NCBI GenBank assembly: GCA_937981765.1
Contig: CALJOM010000015.1
Coordinates: 1-35,080 of the forward strand
Origin: an uncultured Bacteroidales bacterium
GTDB lineage: Bacteria; Bacteroidota; Bacteroidia; Bacteroidales; Salinivirgaceae
Direction of reading: 5' to 3'
Length of the DNA stretch: 35,080 nucleotides
The notes beneath the pieces are model-generated. The model made no database searches. It was not told where the DNA came from and worked only from the letters and a program-made list of their open reading frames with translations. Positions 26,317 to 34,948 of the stretch are shown one piece after another. Made by a program: the position numbers and the translations under genes. Every line of letters starts with the position of its first letter. Position 1 is the stretch's first letter.

Positions 26317-28251
26317 ATGATTTCTATAAATCAACTCACCGTCTGCTTCGGGGAAAACGTACTATTTGAAAACCTTTCGTTTCTGATTAATCCCCGGGAC
26401 CGAATAGGGCTTATTGGGCGAAACGGCATTGGAAAATCAACGTTGATGAAAATCCTTTGCCGCCAAATGACTCAATACGAAGGAACCGTTTCTTTCCCCA
26501 ACGATTGCACTGTAGGGTATTTACCTCAATATCTAACCTTTTCCGACACTACCTCCCTTTTTGAAGAAACCGCCAAAGCATTTAGCGAAATCAACCAATT
26601 GGAGAAACTTATTGCCACTCTTAACCAACAAATTGAACAAGCTACCGACTATAATTCACCCTCATATTTATCCGCTATCGAAAAATTATCGGAGGCAACC
26701 GAACGATACCATCTCCTTGAAGGCAATAAACGACAGGCGCTAATTGAACAAACACTAAAAGGGCTTGGGTTCGAGCCCGAAGATTTTACTAAACCCACCT
26801 CCGCCTTTTCGGGTGGTTGGAGAATGAGAATTGAACTTGCCAAACTTATTCTTCAGAAACCTTCGTTACTCATGCTCGACGAACCTACCAATCACCTGGA
26901 TATTGAGGCAATTGAATGGTTGGAGAACTTTTTAAAAGACTATCCGGGTGCAGTTATGTTAATATCACACGACCGCCGTTTCCTCGATACTACAACCAAC
27001 CGCACGATTGAAATTGCCAACAAACGCATTTACGACTACCCCGTTCCCTACTCAAAATACATCGAATTGATGGAGGAACGACTCGAGAGCCAACGTGCCG
27101 CGTACGAAAATCAACAAAAGAAAATCAAAGATACTGAAACCTTCATCGAACGATTCCGTTACAAGGCAACCAAAGCCATTCAGGTACAAAGCCGAATTAA
27201 GGCTCTCGAAAAAATGGAAAGAATCGAGGTTGACACCTTCAACAACCAAGTAATGAACCTACGATTCCCCCCTGCCACACGAGCAGGCGATATTGTGGTT
27301 GAATGCGAAGAGATTTCGGTATCCTATGGAGCTAAAGAGGTATTAAACTCGGTAAACCTACTCATAGAGCGCGGAGAAAAAGTTTCGTTTGTCGGACGTA
27401 ATGGTGAAGGAAAAACCACCATGGTTCGTGTTATTTTGGGAGAGGTTCAATCTACAGGCAAAATTAAACTTGGACACAACACACAAATTGGCTATTACGC
27501 ACAAAATCAGATTGAGAGACTAAACCCTAAAAAAACAGTTTTTCAAACCATCGACGATATTGCCGTAGGTGAAATGCGGACTAAAATTCGCGACATTTTA
27601 GGCGCCTTTCTATTTTCGGGAGAAGATATCGATAAACCCGTTTCGGTATTGAGCGGTGGAGAAAAAGCCAGACTCGCATTAGCATGCATGCTATTGAAAC
27701 CAATAAATCTGTTGATTCTCGACGAACCAACTCACCATCTCGACATGCTTTCTAAGGACATTTTAAAAACCGCCCTGCTCAATTACGATGGCTCGCTTAT
27801 CCTTGTTTCACACGATCGCGATTTCCTCGACGGCCTAACCGATAAAGTGTTTGAATTTCGTAACCACAAAATCCGTGAACACCGGGGCGGTATCGACTCT
27901 TTTCTACAAAAACGACGGCTGGAACGCCTGCAGGATCTCAACTCAACTGTACGAGCGCAACAAACCGAAACTACAAAAAACACATCCGACAATAAAAAAG
28001 CCTTTCAAAAGCGGAAAGAAGCCGAAAAAGAAATCCGTAAATTACAAAACAGGCTTCGAAGCCTTGAAACTGAAATAGCGCAACGAGAAGAATCCCTAAA
28101 GCAGATTAGTGAAACTCTTGCAACTGCAACCGCAACTTCCGATCCGGAAATTTTTTACCGCTACGACAAAATTAAACAAGAAATCAACCAGTTATCGGAA
28201 GAATGGCTTAAACTTTCGGAGGAAATAGAAAACACAACTTCGAGAGAGTAG
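26317..28251 (+). CDS. ABC-F family ATPase (ribosome-associated, Uup/EttA type)
   Basis: The 644-residue protein has two ABC domains and no membrane segment. ABC-F proteins act on the ribosome, rescuing or regulating translation or giving antibiotic protection. Domain 1 has GRNGIGKST (about 34), FSGGWRMR and LLMLDEPTNHLD. A linker with many charged residues follows (EERLESQRAAYENQQKK). Domain 2 has GRNGEGKTT, LSGGEKARLA and LLILDEPTHHLD, where the usual Asn after Thr is His. A C-terminal coiled coil (about 560-640) resembles the DNA/RNA-binding tail of Uup. It is cotranscribed with the membrane protein upstream and converges on tRNA-Lys. Which ABC-F subfamily it belongs to needs a tree. Confidence 0.92.
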   Translation: MISINQLTVCFGENVLFENLSFLINPRDRIGLIGRNGIGKSTLMKILCRQMTQYEGTVSFPNDCTVGYLPQYLTFSDTTSLFEETAKAFSEINQLEKLIATLNQQIEQATDYNSPSYLSAIEKLSEATERYHLLEGNKRQALIEQTLKGLGFEPEDFTKPTSAFSGGWRMRIELAKLILQKPSLLMLDEPTNHLDIEAIEWLENFLKDYPGAVMLISHDRRFLDTTTNRTIEIANKRIYDYPVPYSKYIELMEERLESQRAAYENQQKKIKDTETFIERFRYKATKAIQVQSRIKALEKMERIEVDTFNNQVMNLRFPPATRAGDIVVECEEISVSYGAKEVLNSVNLLIERGEKVSFVGRNGEGKTTMVRVILGEVQSTGKIKLGHNTQIGYYAQNQIERLNPKKTVFQTIDDIAVGEMRTKIRDILGAFLFSGEDIDKPVSVLSGGEKARLALACMLLKPINLLILDEPTHHLDMLSKDILKTALLNYDGSLILVSHDRDFLDGLTDKVFEFRNHKIREHRGGIDSFLQKRRLERLQDLNSTVRAQQTETTKNTSDNKKAFQKRKEAEKEIRKLQNRLRSLETEIAQREESLKQISETLATATATSDPEIFYRYDKIKQEINQLSEEWLKLSEEIENTTSRE

Positions 28252-28274
28252 CTGCTATTAATAGCAACTAAGTT
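28249..28274 (+). terminator. Weak candidate terminator after the ABC-F gene
   Basis: A near-perfect palindrome (28249-28270, one mismatch) includes the stop codon and is followed by AGTTTT. The stem is AT-rich and nearly loopless, so termination is uncertain. Confidence 0.3.
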
Positions 28275-28347
28275 TTGAGCTAATCTCCCCGGATTCAGAT
28301 CGTTCACATTGTCTTTTATTTCAGAAACTTACCCAAAGAACAATAAA

Positions 28348-28371
28348 AAAGCCAGAACTTTTGCTCTGGCT
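28348..28371 (-). terminator. Intrinsic terminator of tRNA-Lys
   Basis: AAGCCAGA pairs with TCTGGCTT around an eight-base loop, two bases after the 3' end of the tRNA. On the minus strand it is followed by TTTTTATTG. Confidence 0.85.
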
Positions 28372-28372
28372 T

Positions 28373-28445
28373 GTGATTCAGCTGGGATTCGAACCCAGGA
28401 CCCCATCCTTAAAAGGGATGTGCTCTACCGGCTGAGCTACTGAAT
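28373..28445 (-). tRNA. tRNA-Lys (anticodon UUU)
   Basis: On the minus strand 73 bases fold as a standard tRNA. The acceptor stem is GATTCAG/CTGAATC with discriminator A. The D arm is GCTC/GAGC. The anticodon stem CATCC/GGATG encloses loop CTTTTAA (anticodon TTT, A at position 37), and the T arm is CTGGG/CCCAG with loop TTCGAAT. The CCA end is not encoded. It has its own promoter and terminator, and follows tsaD on the same strand by about 160 bases. Confidence 0.97.
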
Positions 28446-28477
28446 CGATCAAAATCTTCCGTTGTTTGATTGCGGAT

Positions 28478-28509
28478 GCAAAGGTACGTCTTTTTTTTAT
28501 TCTGCCAAA
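28478..28509 (-). promoter_or_regulatory. Promoter of tRNA-Lys, Bacteroidota type
   Basis: On the minus strand TTTG (28509-28506), a 20-base spacer and TACCTTTG (28485-28478) match the -33/-7 consensus exactly. The tRNA 5' end lies 33 bases further on, leaving a leader of about 26 bases. This is the best promoter in the window. Confidence 0.75.
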
Positions 28510-28603
28510 TTTTTTTTCAAAAAATACCAAAAATTTCGACTCACCTCCTTTAATTTCGGACAACTATTTCGTACTCAAGACACTTAATCAATACAATTAG
28601 ACA

Positions 28604-29623
28604 CTAAAATGGCATTCTGGGCAACGGAGGTAAACTATGATCAGAAAATTCTCCTCGTAAATATTTAAAATAGCCTGAGATTGCTATCATAGCGGCATTA
28701 TCTGTAGTTAGTGATTTTTCAGGTAAAAAAAACTCAACGCTCAATTCCTTTCCAAGTTCTGCAACAGCTACGCGTAAAGCACTATTGGCTGCTACTCCCC
28801 CGGCAATAGCAATATGGTTTACGTTGGTTTGAAGTATTGCTTTCCGAAAATTTTCAATCAAGATTTCAATAATCGTTCTTTGCAAAGAAGCACATAAATC
28901 GTTCTTATTCTTTTCAATAAAATTTTGATCCTGCCTCACAGCATCCTGAAGAAAATAAAGAAAGGATGTTTTAAGGCCGCTAAAGCTGTAATTAAATCCA
29001 TCAACTCTGGGTTTAGAAAAGTAAAACGCCTGGGGATTACCATTTTTGCTAAGAGCATCAATAACCGGACCACCGGGATACCCTAACCCCATAACTTTGG
29101 CACACTTGTCGAAAGCCTCTCCGGCAGCATCGTCAATAGTTTGCCCCAAAACTTCCATAGAAAGATAATCTCTTACCAAAACAATTTGGGTATGCCCGCC
29201 AGAAACCAGCAAACATAAAAGCGGGAATTCGGGTATTTTCGTTGATTTGTCGGGATACTGAATAAAGTGAACTAAAATATGTGCCTGCAAATGATTAACA
29301 TCTATAATAGGGACATTTAGGGCAATTGACAATCCTTTGGCAAAAGAGGTACCCACCAACAAAGCTCCCAGCAATCCGGGGCCACGTGTAAAAGCAATTG
29401 CCGAAATATCACTCATAGAAATACCCGCATCCTTTAAAGCGATGTCCACCAGCGGGACAATATTTTCCTGATGGGCTCTCGACGCAAGTTCGGGAACCAC
29501 TCCTCCATAACGCTGATGAATGGATTGCCCTGCTACATGATTCGACAATAAATATCCATCTTTTATTACAGCTACTGAAGTATCGTCGCACGACGATTCT
29601 ATTCCTAAAATACACACTGACAT
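28604..29623 (-). CDS. tsaD: tRNA N6-adenosine threonylcarbamoyltransferase TsaD
   Basis: TsaD transfers the threonylcarbamoyl group from TC-AMP to A37 of tRNAs that read ANN codons, with TsaB and TsaE as partners. The protein has 339 residues, the normal size, using the ATG at 29623; a TTG at 29632 would add MRA. Family motifs are present: ILGIESSCDDTS at the start, GGVVPELASRAH (about 45), RGPGLLGALLVG, the metal-binding HLQAH, SGGHTQ (about 140), DDAAGEAFDK, YPGGPVID, and AGGVAANSALR near 260. It is cytosolic. tRNA-Lys(UUU), one of its predicted substrates, is the next gene on the same strand. Confidence 0.97.
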   Translation of the reverse strand: MSVCILGIESSCDDTSVAVIKDGYLLSNHVAGQSIHQRYGGVVPELASRAHQENIVPLVDIALKDAGISMSDISAIAFTRGPGLLGALLVGTSFAKGLSIALNVPIIDVNHLQAHILVHFIQYPDKSTKIPEFPLLCLLVSGGHTQIVLVRDYLSMEVLGQTIDDAAGEAFDKCAKVMGLGYPGGPVIDALSKNGNPQAFYFSKPRVDGFNYSFSGLKTSFLYFLQDAVRQDQNFIEKNKNDLCASLQRTIIEILIENFRKAILQTNVNHIAIAGGVAANSALRVAVAELGKELSVEFFLPEKSLTTDNAAMIAISGYFKYLRGEFSDHSLPPLPRMPF

Positions 29624-29644
29624 TGCACGCAATTAATTAGTTTA

Positions 29645-29652
29645 CAAAAATA
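29645..29652 (-). promoter_or_regulatory. Candidate -7 box for tsaD
   Basis: The minus strand reads TATTTTTG, fitting TAnnTTTG, 22 bases before the tsaD ATG. No TTG lies at the normal spacing, so this is weak. It supports the ATG at 29623 over the TTG at 29632. Confidence 0.35.
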
Positions 29653-29766
29653 TTTCAGCATAAACCTAGCATAACCTAACAACTAATAAAACATTAAACA
29701 CCCGAAAACGTTATTGCTCAGCACAACCAACTGTTAATTAGACCGCAAAATTACGCCGAAAATCTC

Positions 29767-29774
29767 TACTTTTG
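29767..29774 (+). promoter_or_regulatory. Candidate -7 box for the MORN protein/mnmA operon
   Basis: TACTTTTG fits TAnnTTTG and lies 39 bases before the ATG at 29814. A -33 TTG at correct spacing is missing. Confidence 0.45.
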
Positions 29775-29813
29775 CATAAATATTGTAAATTAACTGCGAA
29801 ACCGAAATACATT

Positions 29814-30650
29814 ATGAAAAAACTCGTGTTCTCATTTCTGCTGTTAACCAGTATTCTAACCATAGAATTGATGGCGCAAAATGTTGGTCAAATAGGAGAT
29901 ACATTACGAAACTACACCGACATTAACGGAATGAAGCAAGGCTATTGGAGAGTAGATTACCCCAACGGAAACCCGAAGTATATCGGATTTTTTAAAAACG
30001 ACAAACCCGTTGGTAAGTTTACACGCTTCTATCCCGACGGGAAAATTCAATCGGAAGCATATTTTTACAACAACAGCCAATATAGTAGCGTAAAATTTTA
30101 TAATCAGGCTCAGCGAATTATTGCAACAGGAAGATATTTTGAAAAACTTAAAGACAGTATATGGAACTATTACAGCAATGAGGGCAAACTTATAAAAACC
30201 GAAACCTACAGGAATGGCAAACTTGATGGTGAAAGCAAGCTCTATTTCCTACATTCGAACGATATTTTCGAAATATGCAACTATAAAGAAGGAATTAAAC
30301 ATGGGGAATATCGGCAATATTACACAGAAGGAGTATTAAAGATCAAAGCACAATATTGTAACGGAGAGCGATGCGACACCACTTTTATATTTTACGAAAC
30401 CGGAAAACCGGAATACATTATTCCCTACAAAAATGATGTTCGTCACGGCGTTGAAAAACATTTTGATGAAAAAGGAAATCTGGTTGCATCCATTCCCTAC
30501 GAAAACGGACGTTGTACAGACCCTAACGTTGATCTCAAAAAATCGAAAGAACTCGAACAAATTATGAAACAAAAAGGAAAATATCCCGACATCAATCAAT
30601 TCGACGATCCTCTCGATTTTATAAGAAAACCTCTTCCAGTAAACCGTTAG
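29814..30650 (+). CDS. Exported MORN-repeat protein (YwqK/COG2849-like)
   Basis: This 278-residue protein has a signal peptide (MKKLVFSFLLLTSILTIELM, then AQ), which fixes the ATG at 29814 over an upstream TTG. The rest is a string of MORN-2-type repeats: MKQGYWRVDYPNGNPKYIG, PVGKFTRFYPDGKIQSEAYF, KLIKTETYRNGKLDGESKLY, GIKHGEYRQYYTEGVLKIKA and VRHGVEKHFDEKGNLVASIP. Such repeats form beta-hairpin arrays used for contacts with proteins or lipids. Databases often call this family YwqK antitoxin, but nothing here suggests a toxin partner. It is 13 bases upstream of mnmA, so they are probably cotranscribed. The biological role is unknown. Confidence 0.8.
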   Translation: MKKLVFSFLLLTSILTIELMAQNVGQIGDTLRNYTDINGMKQGYWRVDYPNGNPKYIGFFKNDKPVGKFTRFYPDGKIQSEAYFYNNSQYSSVKFYNQAQRIIATGRYFEKLKDSIWNYYSNEGKLIKTETYRNGKLDGESKLYFLHSNDIFEICNYKEGIKHGEYRQYYTEGVLKIKAQYCNGERCDTTFIFYETGKPEYIIPYKNDVRHGVEKHFDEKGNLVASIPYENGRCTDPNVDLKKSKELEQIMKQKGKYPDINQFDDPLDFIRKPLPVNR

Positions 30651-30663
30651 CCCACTTGGCCCG

Positions 30664-31758
30664 ATGAATAAAAAAATATTACTGGCTATGAGCGGGGGTA
30701 TCGATAGCTCTGTGTGTGCTATCCTACTTAAAGACGCCGGCCATGAAATAGTTGGAGTAACTTACCGAACATTTGATTCCATTTCAGAAAGCTGTATTTC
30801 CAAAGAAAAAGGCTGCTGTTCAATAGAATCAATCATGGAAGCCAAAAAATTTGCCGAAAAACTAGGCATTATCCATCACATAATTGATTTGAGAGCAAAA
30901 TTTCAGCAAGATATTATTCAAAAATTTATTGACGAATATTTGGCAGGTCGAACCCCTAATCCTTGTGTCGATTGCAACTCAAGCGTAAAATGGGGCGATC
31001 TTATTGAAATAGCCAATCAATTAAACTGTACACATATTGCAACCGGACATTACGCGCGGATAAAGTTTGAAAACAACCGATATTTTCTTGCCAAGGGACT
31101 TGATGAAACTAAAGACCAATCGTATTTCCTCTGGAAATTGAACCAGGATAATCTAGCCCGAACCATTTTCCCACTAGGAAACTACACCAAGCAGGAAATC
31201 CGTGAACTGGCACTACAAAAAGGTTTTGAAAAGTTAAGTAAAAAAAGAGAGAGTCAGGAAATCTGTTTCATTCCCGATAACGATTACCGGACTTTCTTAA
31301 CAGAAAATGCTAAAGAAAAAATCAATGCCATCGGTCCCGGGAAATTTGTTCTAACTAACGGCAAGGAAGTTGGAACTCATAAAGGATATCCGTTTTTCAC
31401 CATCGGACAACGGAAAGGCTTAAATGTTGCTCTGGGGGAACCATATTACGTAACCCATATCAATCCGGCAACCAATACCATAACCTTGGGAAAGCAACAA
31501 GATTTATATTCGAATCAAATTATTCTGACGGAAATAAATCTAATGAAATACCCTAATCTACCACCACAAGGACTTCCCGTAGATGTAAAAATACGATATA
31601 GGAGCACCCCTATCCCTGCAATTGCTAAACTCGAGGAAAATTCGATTGTGGTGGACTTTAAAACACCAGTATCTGCAGCTACTCCTGGACAATCAGCAGT
31701 TTTGTACGAAGGCGAGGATGTTGTAGGAGGAGGCGTAATAATGGAAGCTGTTAAGTAA
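30664..31758 (+). CDS. mnmA: tRNA 2-thiouridylase MnmA
   Basis: MnmA puts sulfur on U34 of tRNA-Lys, tRNA-Glu and tRNA-Gln (s2U34), using ATP and a persulfide sulfur donor. The 364-residue protein has the PP-loop SGGIDSSV (about 10), the class motif GCCSIESIMEAKKFAEKLG, NPCVDCN holding the first catalytic Cys (about 103), ATGHYARI, DQSYFLW, SQEICFIPD holding the second catalytic Cys (about 200) and FTIGQRKGL before the C-terminal beta barrel. Nothing is missing. It follows the MORN gene and precedes a lipoprotein gene by 68 bases. tRNA-Lys(UUU), one of its substrates, lies 2.2 kb away on the other strand. Confidence 0.96.
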   Translation: MNKKILLAMSGGIDSSVCAILLKDAGHEIVGVTYRTFDSISESCISKEKGCCSIESIMEAKKFAEKLGIIHHIIDLRAKFQQDIIQKFIDEYLAGRTPNPCVDCNSSVKWGDLIEIANQLNCTHIATGHYARIKFENNRYFLAKGLDETKDQSYFLWKLNQDNLARTIFPLGNYTKQEIRELALQKGFEKLSKKRESQEICFIPDNDYRTFLTENAKEKINAIGPGKFVLTNGKEVGTHKGYPFFTIGQRKGLNVALGEPYYVTHINPATNTITLGKQQDLYSNQIILTEINLMKYPNLPPQGLPVDVKIRYRSTPIPAIAKLEENSIVVDFKTPVSAATPGQSAVLYEGEDVVGGGVIMEAVK

Positions 31759-31826
31759 TTCGCAACATATAAATTTTCTTAAATAGGGCAAAAACAATAA
31801 CTTAGTGGCTATAAAAACTCATTAGA

Positions 31827-32522
31827 ATGAATTTCATTTCCCCCGTATCAACCTTTGTAGCATTACTAATTCTTCTCTCACAATGTGCTGATAAAACTCA
31901 AACCCAGCCCATTCCCGACCACACAGACTATTTTGCCATAAAAGCGAATCAAACTCAAATATTCCGCTTTAAACAATTAACCATCGACGCCCCTCTAAAT
32001 ATTTACGACACCATAGAGTTTTATTTCACCTTAACCACCGATACAGTTACAACGGCTGAAAAAATATCAGGTTTCTATTTCATTACCTACAACACTCCAA
32101 ATCGGCCTATTGAGACAATGATTCGCGAAATTGATAAAGCCACGGGATTTTATACCGAAACCCATAATAATTGTCGAAAGTTGAAAGCACTACTTCCCAT
32201 ATCAAAAACCAGGCAATGGAATCCCAATTTATTTTGCTTCTGGCTAGAAAGTCAACAAAAATCGAAAGTAGAAAAAGCCCATACCCCTTGGATTTTTAAT
32301 GGCACGGCAGTCGATTCAACCGTTCACATTTTACATCAATACGATAGTTCATTGATCCACCTGAAATTGTACCGAGAAATTTACGGAACAGGGTATGGTC
32401 TGTTATTTTCGGAAGAGATCAATATACTATCCAACGATCCGAACCTTGATTTTTCAATACCAATTCGACAAAGAATCACAAGCGGAACCATCAAAATTGT
32501 TGAGCAAATTATTTCAAAATGA
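31827..32522 (+). CDS. Hypothetical lipoprotein
   Basis: The 231-residue product starts with a lipoprotein signal peptide (ALLILLSQC, Cys near residue 20). The rest is a beta-rich domain without a family I recognise (YFAIKANQTQIFRFKQLTID, TIEFYFTLTTD). Its TGA overlaps the ATG of the subtilase gene (ATGA, 32519-32522), which implies translational coupling. It may help in folding, anchoring or guiding the protease, but that is inference from position only. Confidence 0.75.
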   Translation: MNFISPVSTFVALLILLSQCADKTQTQPIPDHTDYFAIKANQTQIFRFKQLTIDAPLNIYDTIEFYFTLTTDTVTTAEKISGFYFITYNTPNRPIETMIREIDKATGFYTETHNNCRKLKALLPISKTRQWNPNLFCFWLESQQKSKVEKAHTPWIFNGTAVDSTVHILHQYDSSLIHLKLYREIYGTGYGLLFSEEINILSNDPNLDFSIPIRQRITSGTIKIVEQIISK

Positions 32523-34165
32523 GTCTAAAGTCAAAAATAAGTATTGCAACATTTTTAATCGCTTTTTTGCCGTTTTGGGGACATACCTCAAACAAGGAGA
32601 AGAATATCTATGCGATTGTATATTTTCGTACCAAAAATTCAAGCCAATATTCGTTAGAGCGCCCAGATGAGTTTTTAACATCACGAGCCATTGAACGCAG
32701 AATACGACTAAGTATCCCATTGGACAGCCTTGATCTACCTGTTAATCAAACCTATGTAGATAGTTTAATTTTACTAGGCATTGCTGAAAAAATCCTTTAT
32801 ACTTCGAAATGGTTAAATTGCGCTGTAATAAGACCTACACCAAACTATTTTCACCAATTATCGAAACCCTGGATATCCAAGGTAGAAATCTTAACCATTC
32901 CCGAACCGATTAAACTCTATTTTGAATCTAAGAGGATAAAAAATAAATCGACCAATATCACTTTGGATTATTTAATTGAAACCGGAATATGGAATTTGCA
33001 TAATAAAGGCCTTAAAGGCAATGATGTTTATATTGCTGTTTTCGATGCAGGCTTTAAGGCGGTTAATCGCCTCAAAATGTTCGAACATCTGTTTACCAAC
33101 AATAAAATTGTAGACACTCTGGATCTTGTAGAATTTAACTCCAATGTATTTCGTGCCGACACCCATGGAACTGAAGTATTGGCACTGTTGGCAGGAAATC
33201 TACCCGACATATATGTAGGTACTGCACCTGAAGCCTCATATATACTCATTCGCACAGAAGATGCCACCAGAGAAAGTAGATTAGAAGAATTCAACTGGTT
33301 GAGAGCCGCCGAATTTGCTGACAGTCTTGGTGCTGACATAATCAATTCATCGCTGGGATATTCAGAATTCGATAATCCGGCAGAGAACTACACGGCAACT
33401 CAATTAACCGGAGATATTGCCATTTGCTCAAGAGCCGCAGGCATTGCGTCGGCAAAAGGGATAGTGGTTGTTTCAAGTGCCGGAAACGATGGCCTAAGCC
33501 CATGGAAATATATTAATTTCCCCGCCGATAATCCTAACGTATTTGCTATTGGAGGAATTACATCGAATAGAACACGATGGCCAGGCAGTTCAATTGGCAC
33601 TTCCTTCCATAAATACAAACCCGATTTTGTAACTCGAGCTGAAGCAGTCTGGGTTCCGTCAATCTATGAAGACAAATACTTTAAAGCCGATGGAACATCA
33701 TTCTCTGCTCCATTATTTACAGGAGGGTACGCCTGCTTACTGGAATATTTCAAAACATTACCCCAGGATTCCGTTCGAAAAGTATTGCAAACCTATGCTA
33801 GTAATTCACAATCACCCAATAACTTTATCGGATATGGGGTTCCCGATTTCTATAAAACGTTTAAGGCTCTTACGAAAATTACTAATTCAAACAACTGTGA
33901 TTTCTCTTTAACAATTAATAACACCTCCACTAACCTTTCATTAAACGCTACAGTATTCTTTAAGGGAGAAAAAGCCCATATCCTACTTACAGATTCATTG
34001 GGAAAGCAATTATTTTCCACCACAATCTACCAAACTGATTCAACGCCCAAAATAATTGAAATTCCCTTAAGTAACGTTACTATCCCATCAATTCTCATAG
34101 TTTCATTATTCACACATAGCTGTTCTCCCGTTTCGCAAAAAATATTATTGTATAACTCTTATTGA
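32519..34165 (+). CDS. Exported subtilisin-like serine protease (S8)
   Basis: This 548-residue secreted protease starts with a signal peptide (IATFLIAFLPFWGHTS). Residues 28-115 form the N-terminal segment typical of Bacteroidota S8 proteases (YFRTKNSSQYSLERPDEFLT, SRAIERR). The catalytic domain holds Asp in VFDAGF (about 179), His in DTHGTEV (about 217), the oxyanion Asn in SSAGND (about 321) and Ser in GTSFSAP (about 393). The C-terminal 85 residues are beta-rich (LTDSLGKQLFSTTI, QKILLYNSY) and look like a shortened or diverged T9SS sorting domain. It is coupled to the lipoprotein gene and overlaps the convergent TonB-like gene by seven bases. The substrate is unknown. Confidence 0.92.
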   Translation: MSLKSKISIATFLIAFLPFWGHTSNKEKNIYAIVYFRTKNSSQYSLERPDEFLTSRAIERRIRLSIPLDSLDLPVNQTYVDSLILLGIAEKILYTSKWLNCAVIRPTPNYFHQLSKPWISKVEILTIPEPIKLYFESKRIKNKSTNITLDYLIETGIWNLHNKGLKGNDVYIAVFDAGFKAVNRLKMFEHLFTNNKIVDTLDLVEFNSNVFRADTHGTEVLALLAGNLPDIYVGTAPEASYILIRTEDATRESRLEEFNWLRAAEFADSLGADIINSSLGYSEFDNPAENYTATQLTGDIAICSRAAGIASAKGIVVVSSAGNDGLSPWKYINFPADNPNVFAIGGITSNRTRWPGSSIGTSFHKYKPDFVTRAEAVWVPSIYEDKYFKADGTSFSAPLFTGGYACLLEYFKTLPQDSVRKVLQTYASNSQSPNNFIGYGVPDFYKTFKALTKITNSNNCDFSLTINNTSTNLSLNATVFFKGEKAHILLTDSLGKQLFSTTIYQTDSTPKIIEIPLSNVTIPSILIVSLFTHSCSPVSQKILLYNSY

Positions 34166-34902
34166 GGAAGAAAAAAGTACTCTATTCTCCCATTCTGCCT
34201 TTTACGTTCCGAGATTGGCTCGAACAAAGCAGAATTGGCACTCTCAAGAGCAGCACGTCGATAACAATCGGTCAATAAAGTAGATTTAGCTTCATCAATG
34301 ACAGCACTAACAACCGCCCCTTCAGGAGAAACAACAATATTTACAACCACCTTTGATGCTCCTTCGCAACGATATGCCGGTACGTTTATATAAAAAGCTT
34401 TTCTACCATCGAGATAATAAACAACCGTGGAAAGACCTTTAGATTCAACCATCTTTGGCTGCGATTCTTCAACTTTCGGTTTCGACAATTTTGACTCGGC
34501 CACGGGCTCATCCCCAGGCATTTTGGGCTGATTTTCTATATAACGTTGAAATTCTTCTGGGCTAAGAGAATTACGAATAACTTCACGCTCGTATTCCTCT
34601 TGAGTCATCTCAGGTTTAATTTGAGTAGGTTTGTAAATGTCATCTTTTTGTTCACGAACGACATTTTGAATTGGTTGTTTTTCAATTCGTTCCATTAATT
34701 TCTCTAATTCCTTGGAAATTTTATCGATCTCCTTCTTCATCTTTTCTTCCGGAACTTCATCCAAGGTCTCAGGATCAACCAATACCTGAAAAACAGTAGG
34801 TTCATTCTGTCTTACTTCAGCAATTATAGCAATAGTAAGAAGAATGCAGTGGAACAGAAGAGTTCCAATGATTCCATTCTTATGTTTAATGGATAACTTC
34901 AA
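34159..34902 (-). CDS. TonB-like energy transducer protein
   Basis: This 247-residue protein has one membrane segment near the N-terminus (GTLLFHCILLTIAIIAEV), a long charged helical and Pro-containing linker (about 40-165) and a C-terminal domain (about 175-247) with VVVNIVVSPEGAVVSAVID and ESANSALFEP, the pattern of TonB C-terminal domains. It would span the periplasm and pass energy to receptors in the outer membrane. The start is TTG at 34902: no ATG or GTG exists upstream before the stop in frame at 34933-34935, and the next Met lies after the membrane segment. Two Cys in the C-terminal domain (YRCEG, TDCYRR) could form a disulfide. It overlaps the protease gene at its 3' end. Confidence 0.8.
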   Translation of the reverse strand: MKLSIKHKNGIIGTLLFHCILLTIAIIAEVRQNEPTVFQVLVDPETLDEVPEEKMKKEIDKISKELEKLMERIEKQPIQNVVREQKDDIYKPTQIKPEMTQEEYEREVIRNSLSPEEFQRYIENQPKMPGDEPVAESKLSKPKVEESQPKMVESKGLSTVVYYLDGRKAFYINVPAYRCEGASKVVVNIVVSPEGAVVSAVIDEAKSTLLTDCYRRAALESANSALFEPISERKRQNGRIEYFFLPQ

Positions 34903-34948
34903 TTTTTTTGACGCAAATTTAAAGAAAATATGCTACACAATAAACAAA

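Noticed and set aside
29814..30650. MORN-repeat protein as an antitoxin (YwqK family name)
   Set aside because: The label comes from a database family name. The protein has a signal peptide, no toxin gene is adjacent, and mnmA follows it.
30745..30900. Cys-rich stretch in MnmA (SCISKEKGCCS) as a novel metal site
   Set aside because: A CCS or CCG motif before the DA/EA-KK helix is normal in one large class of MnmA outside E. coli, from memory of the family.
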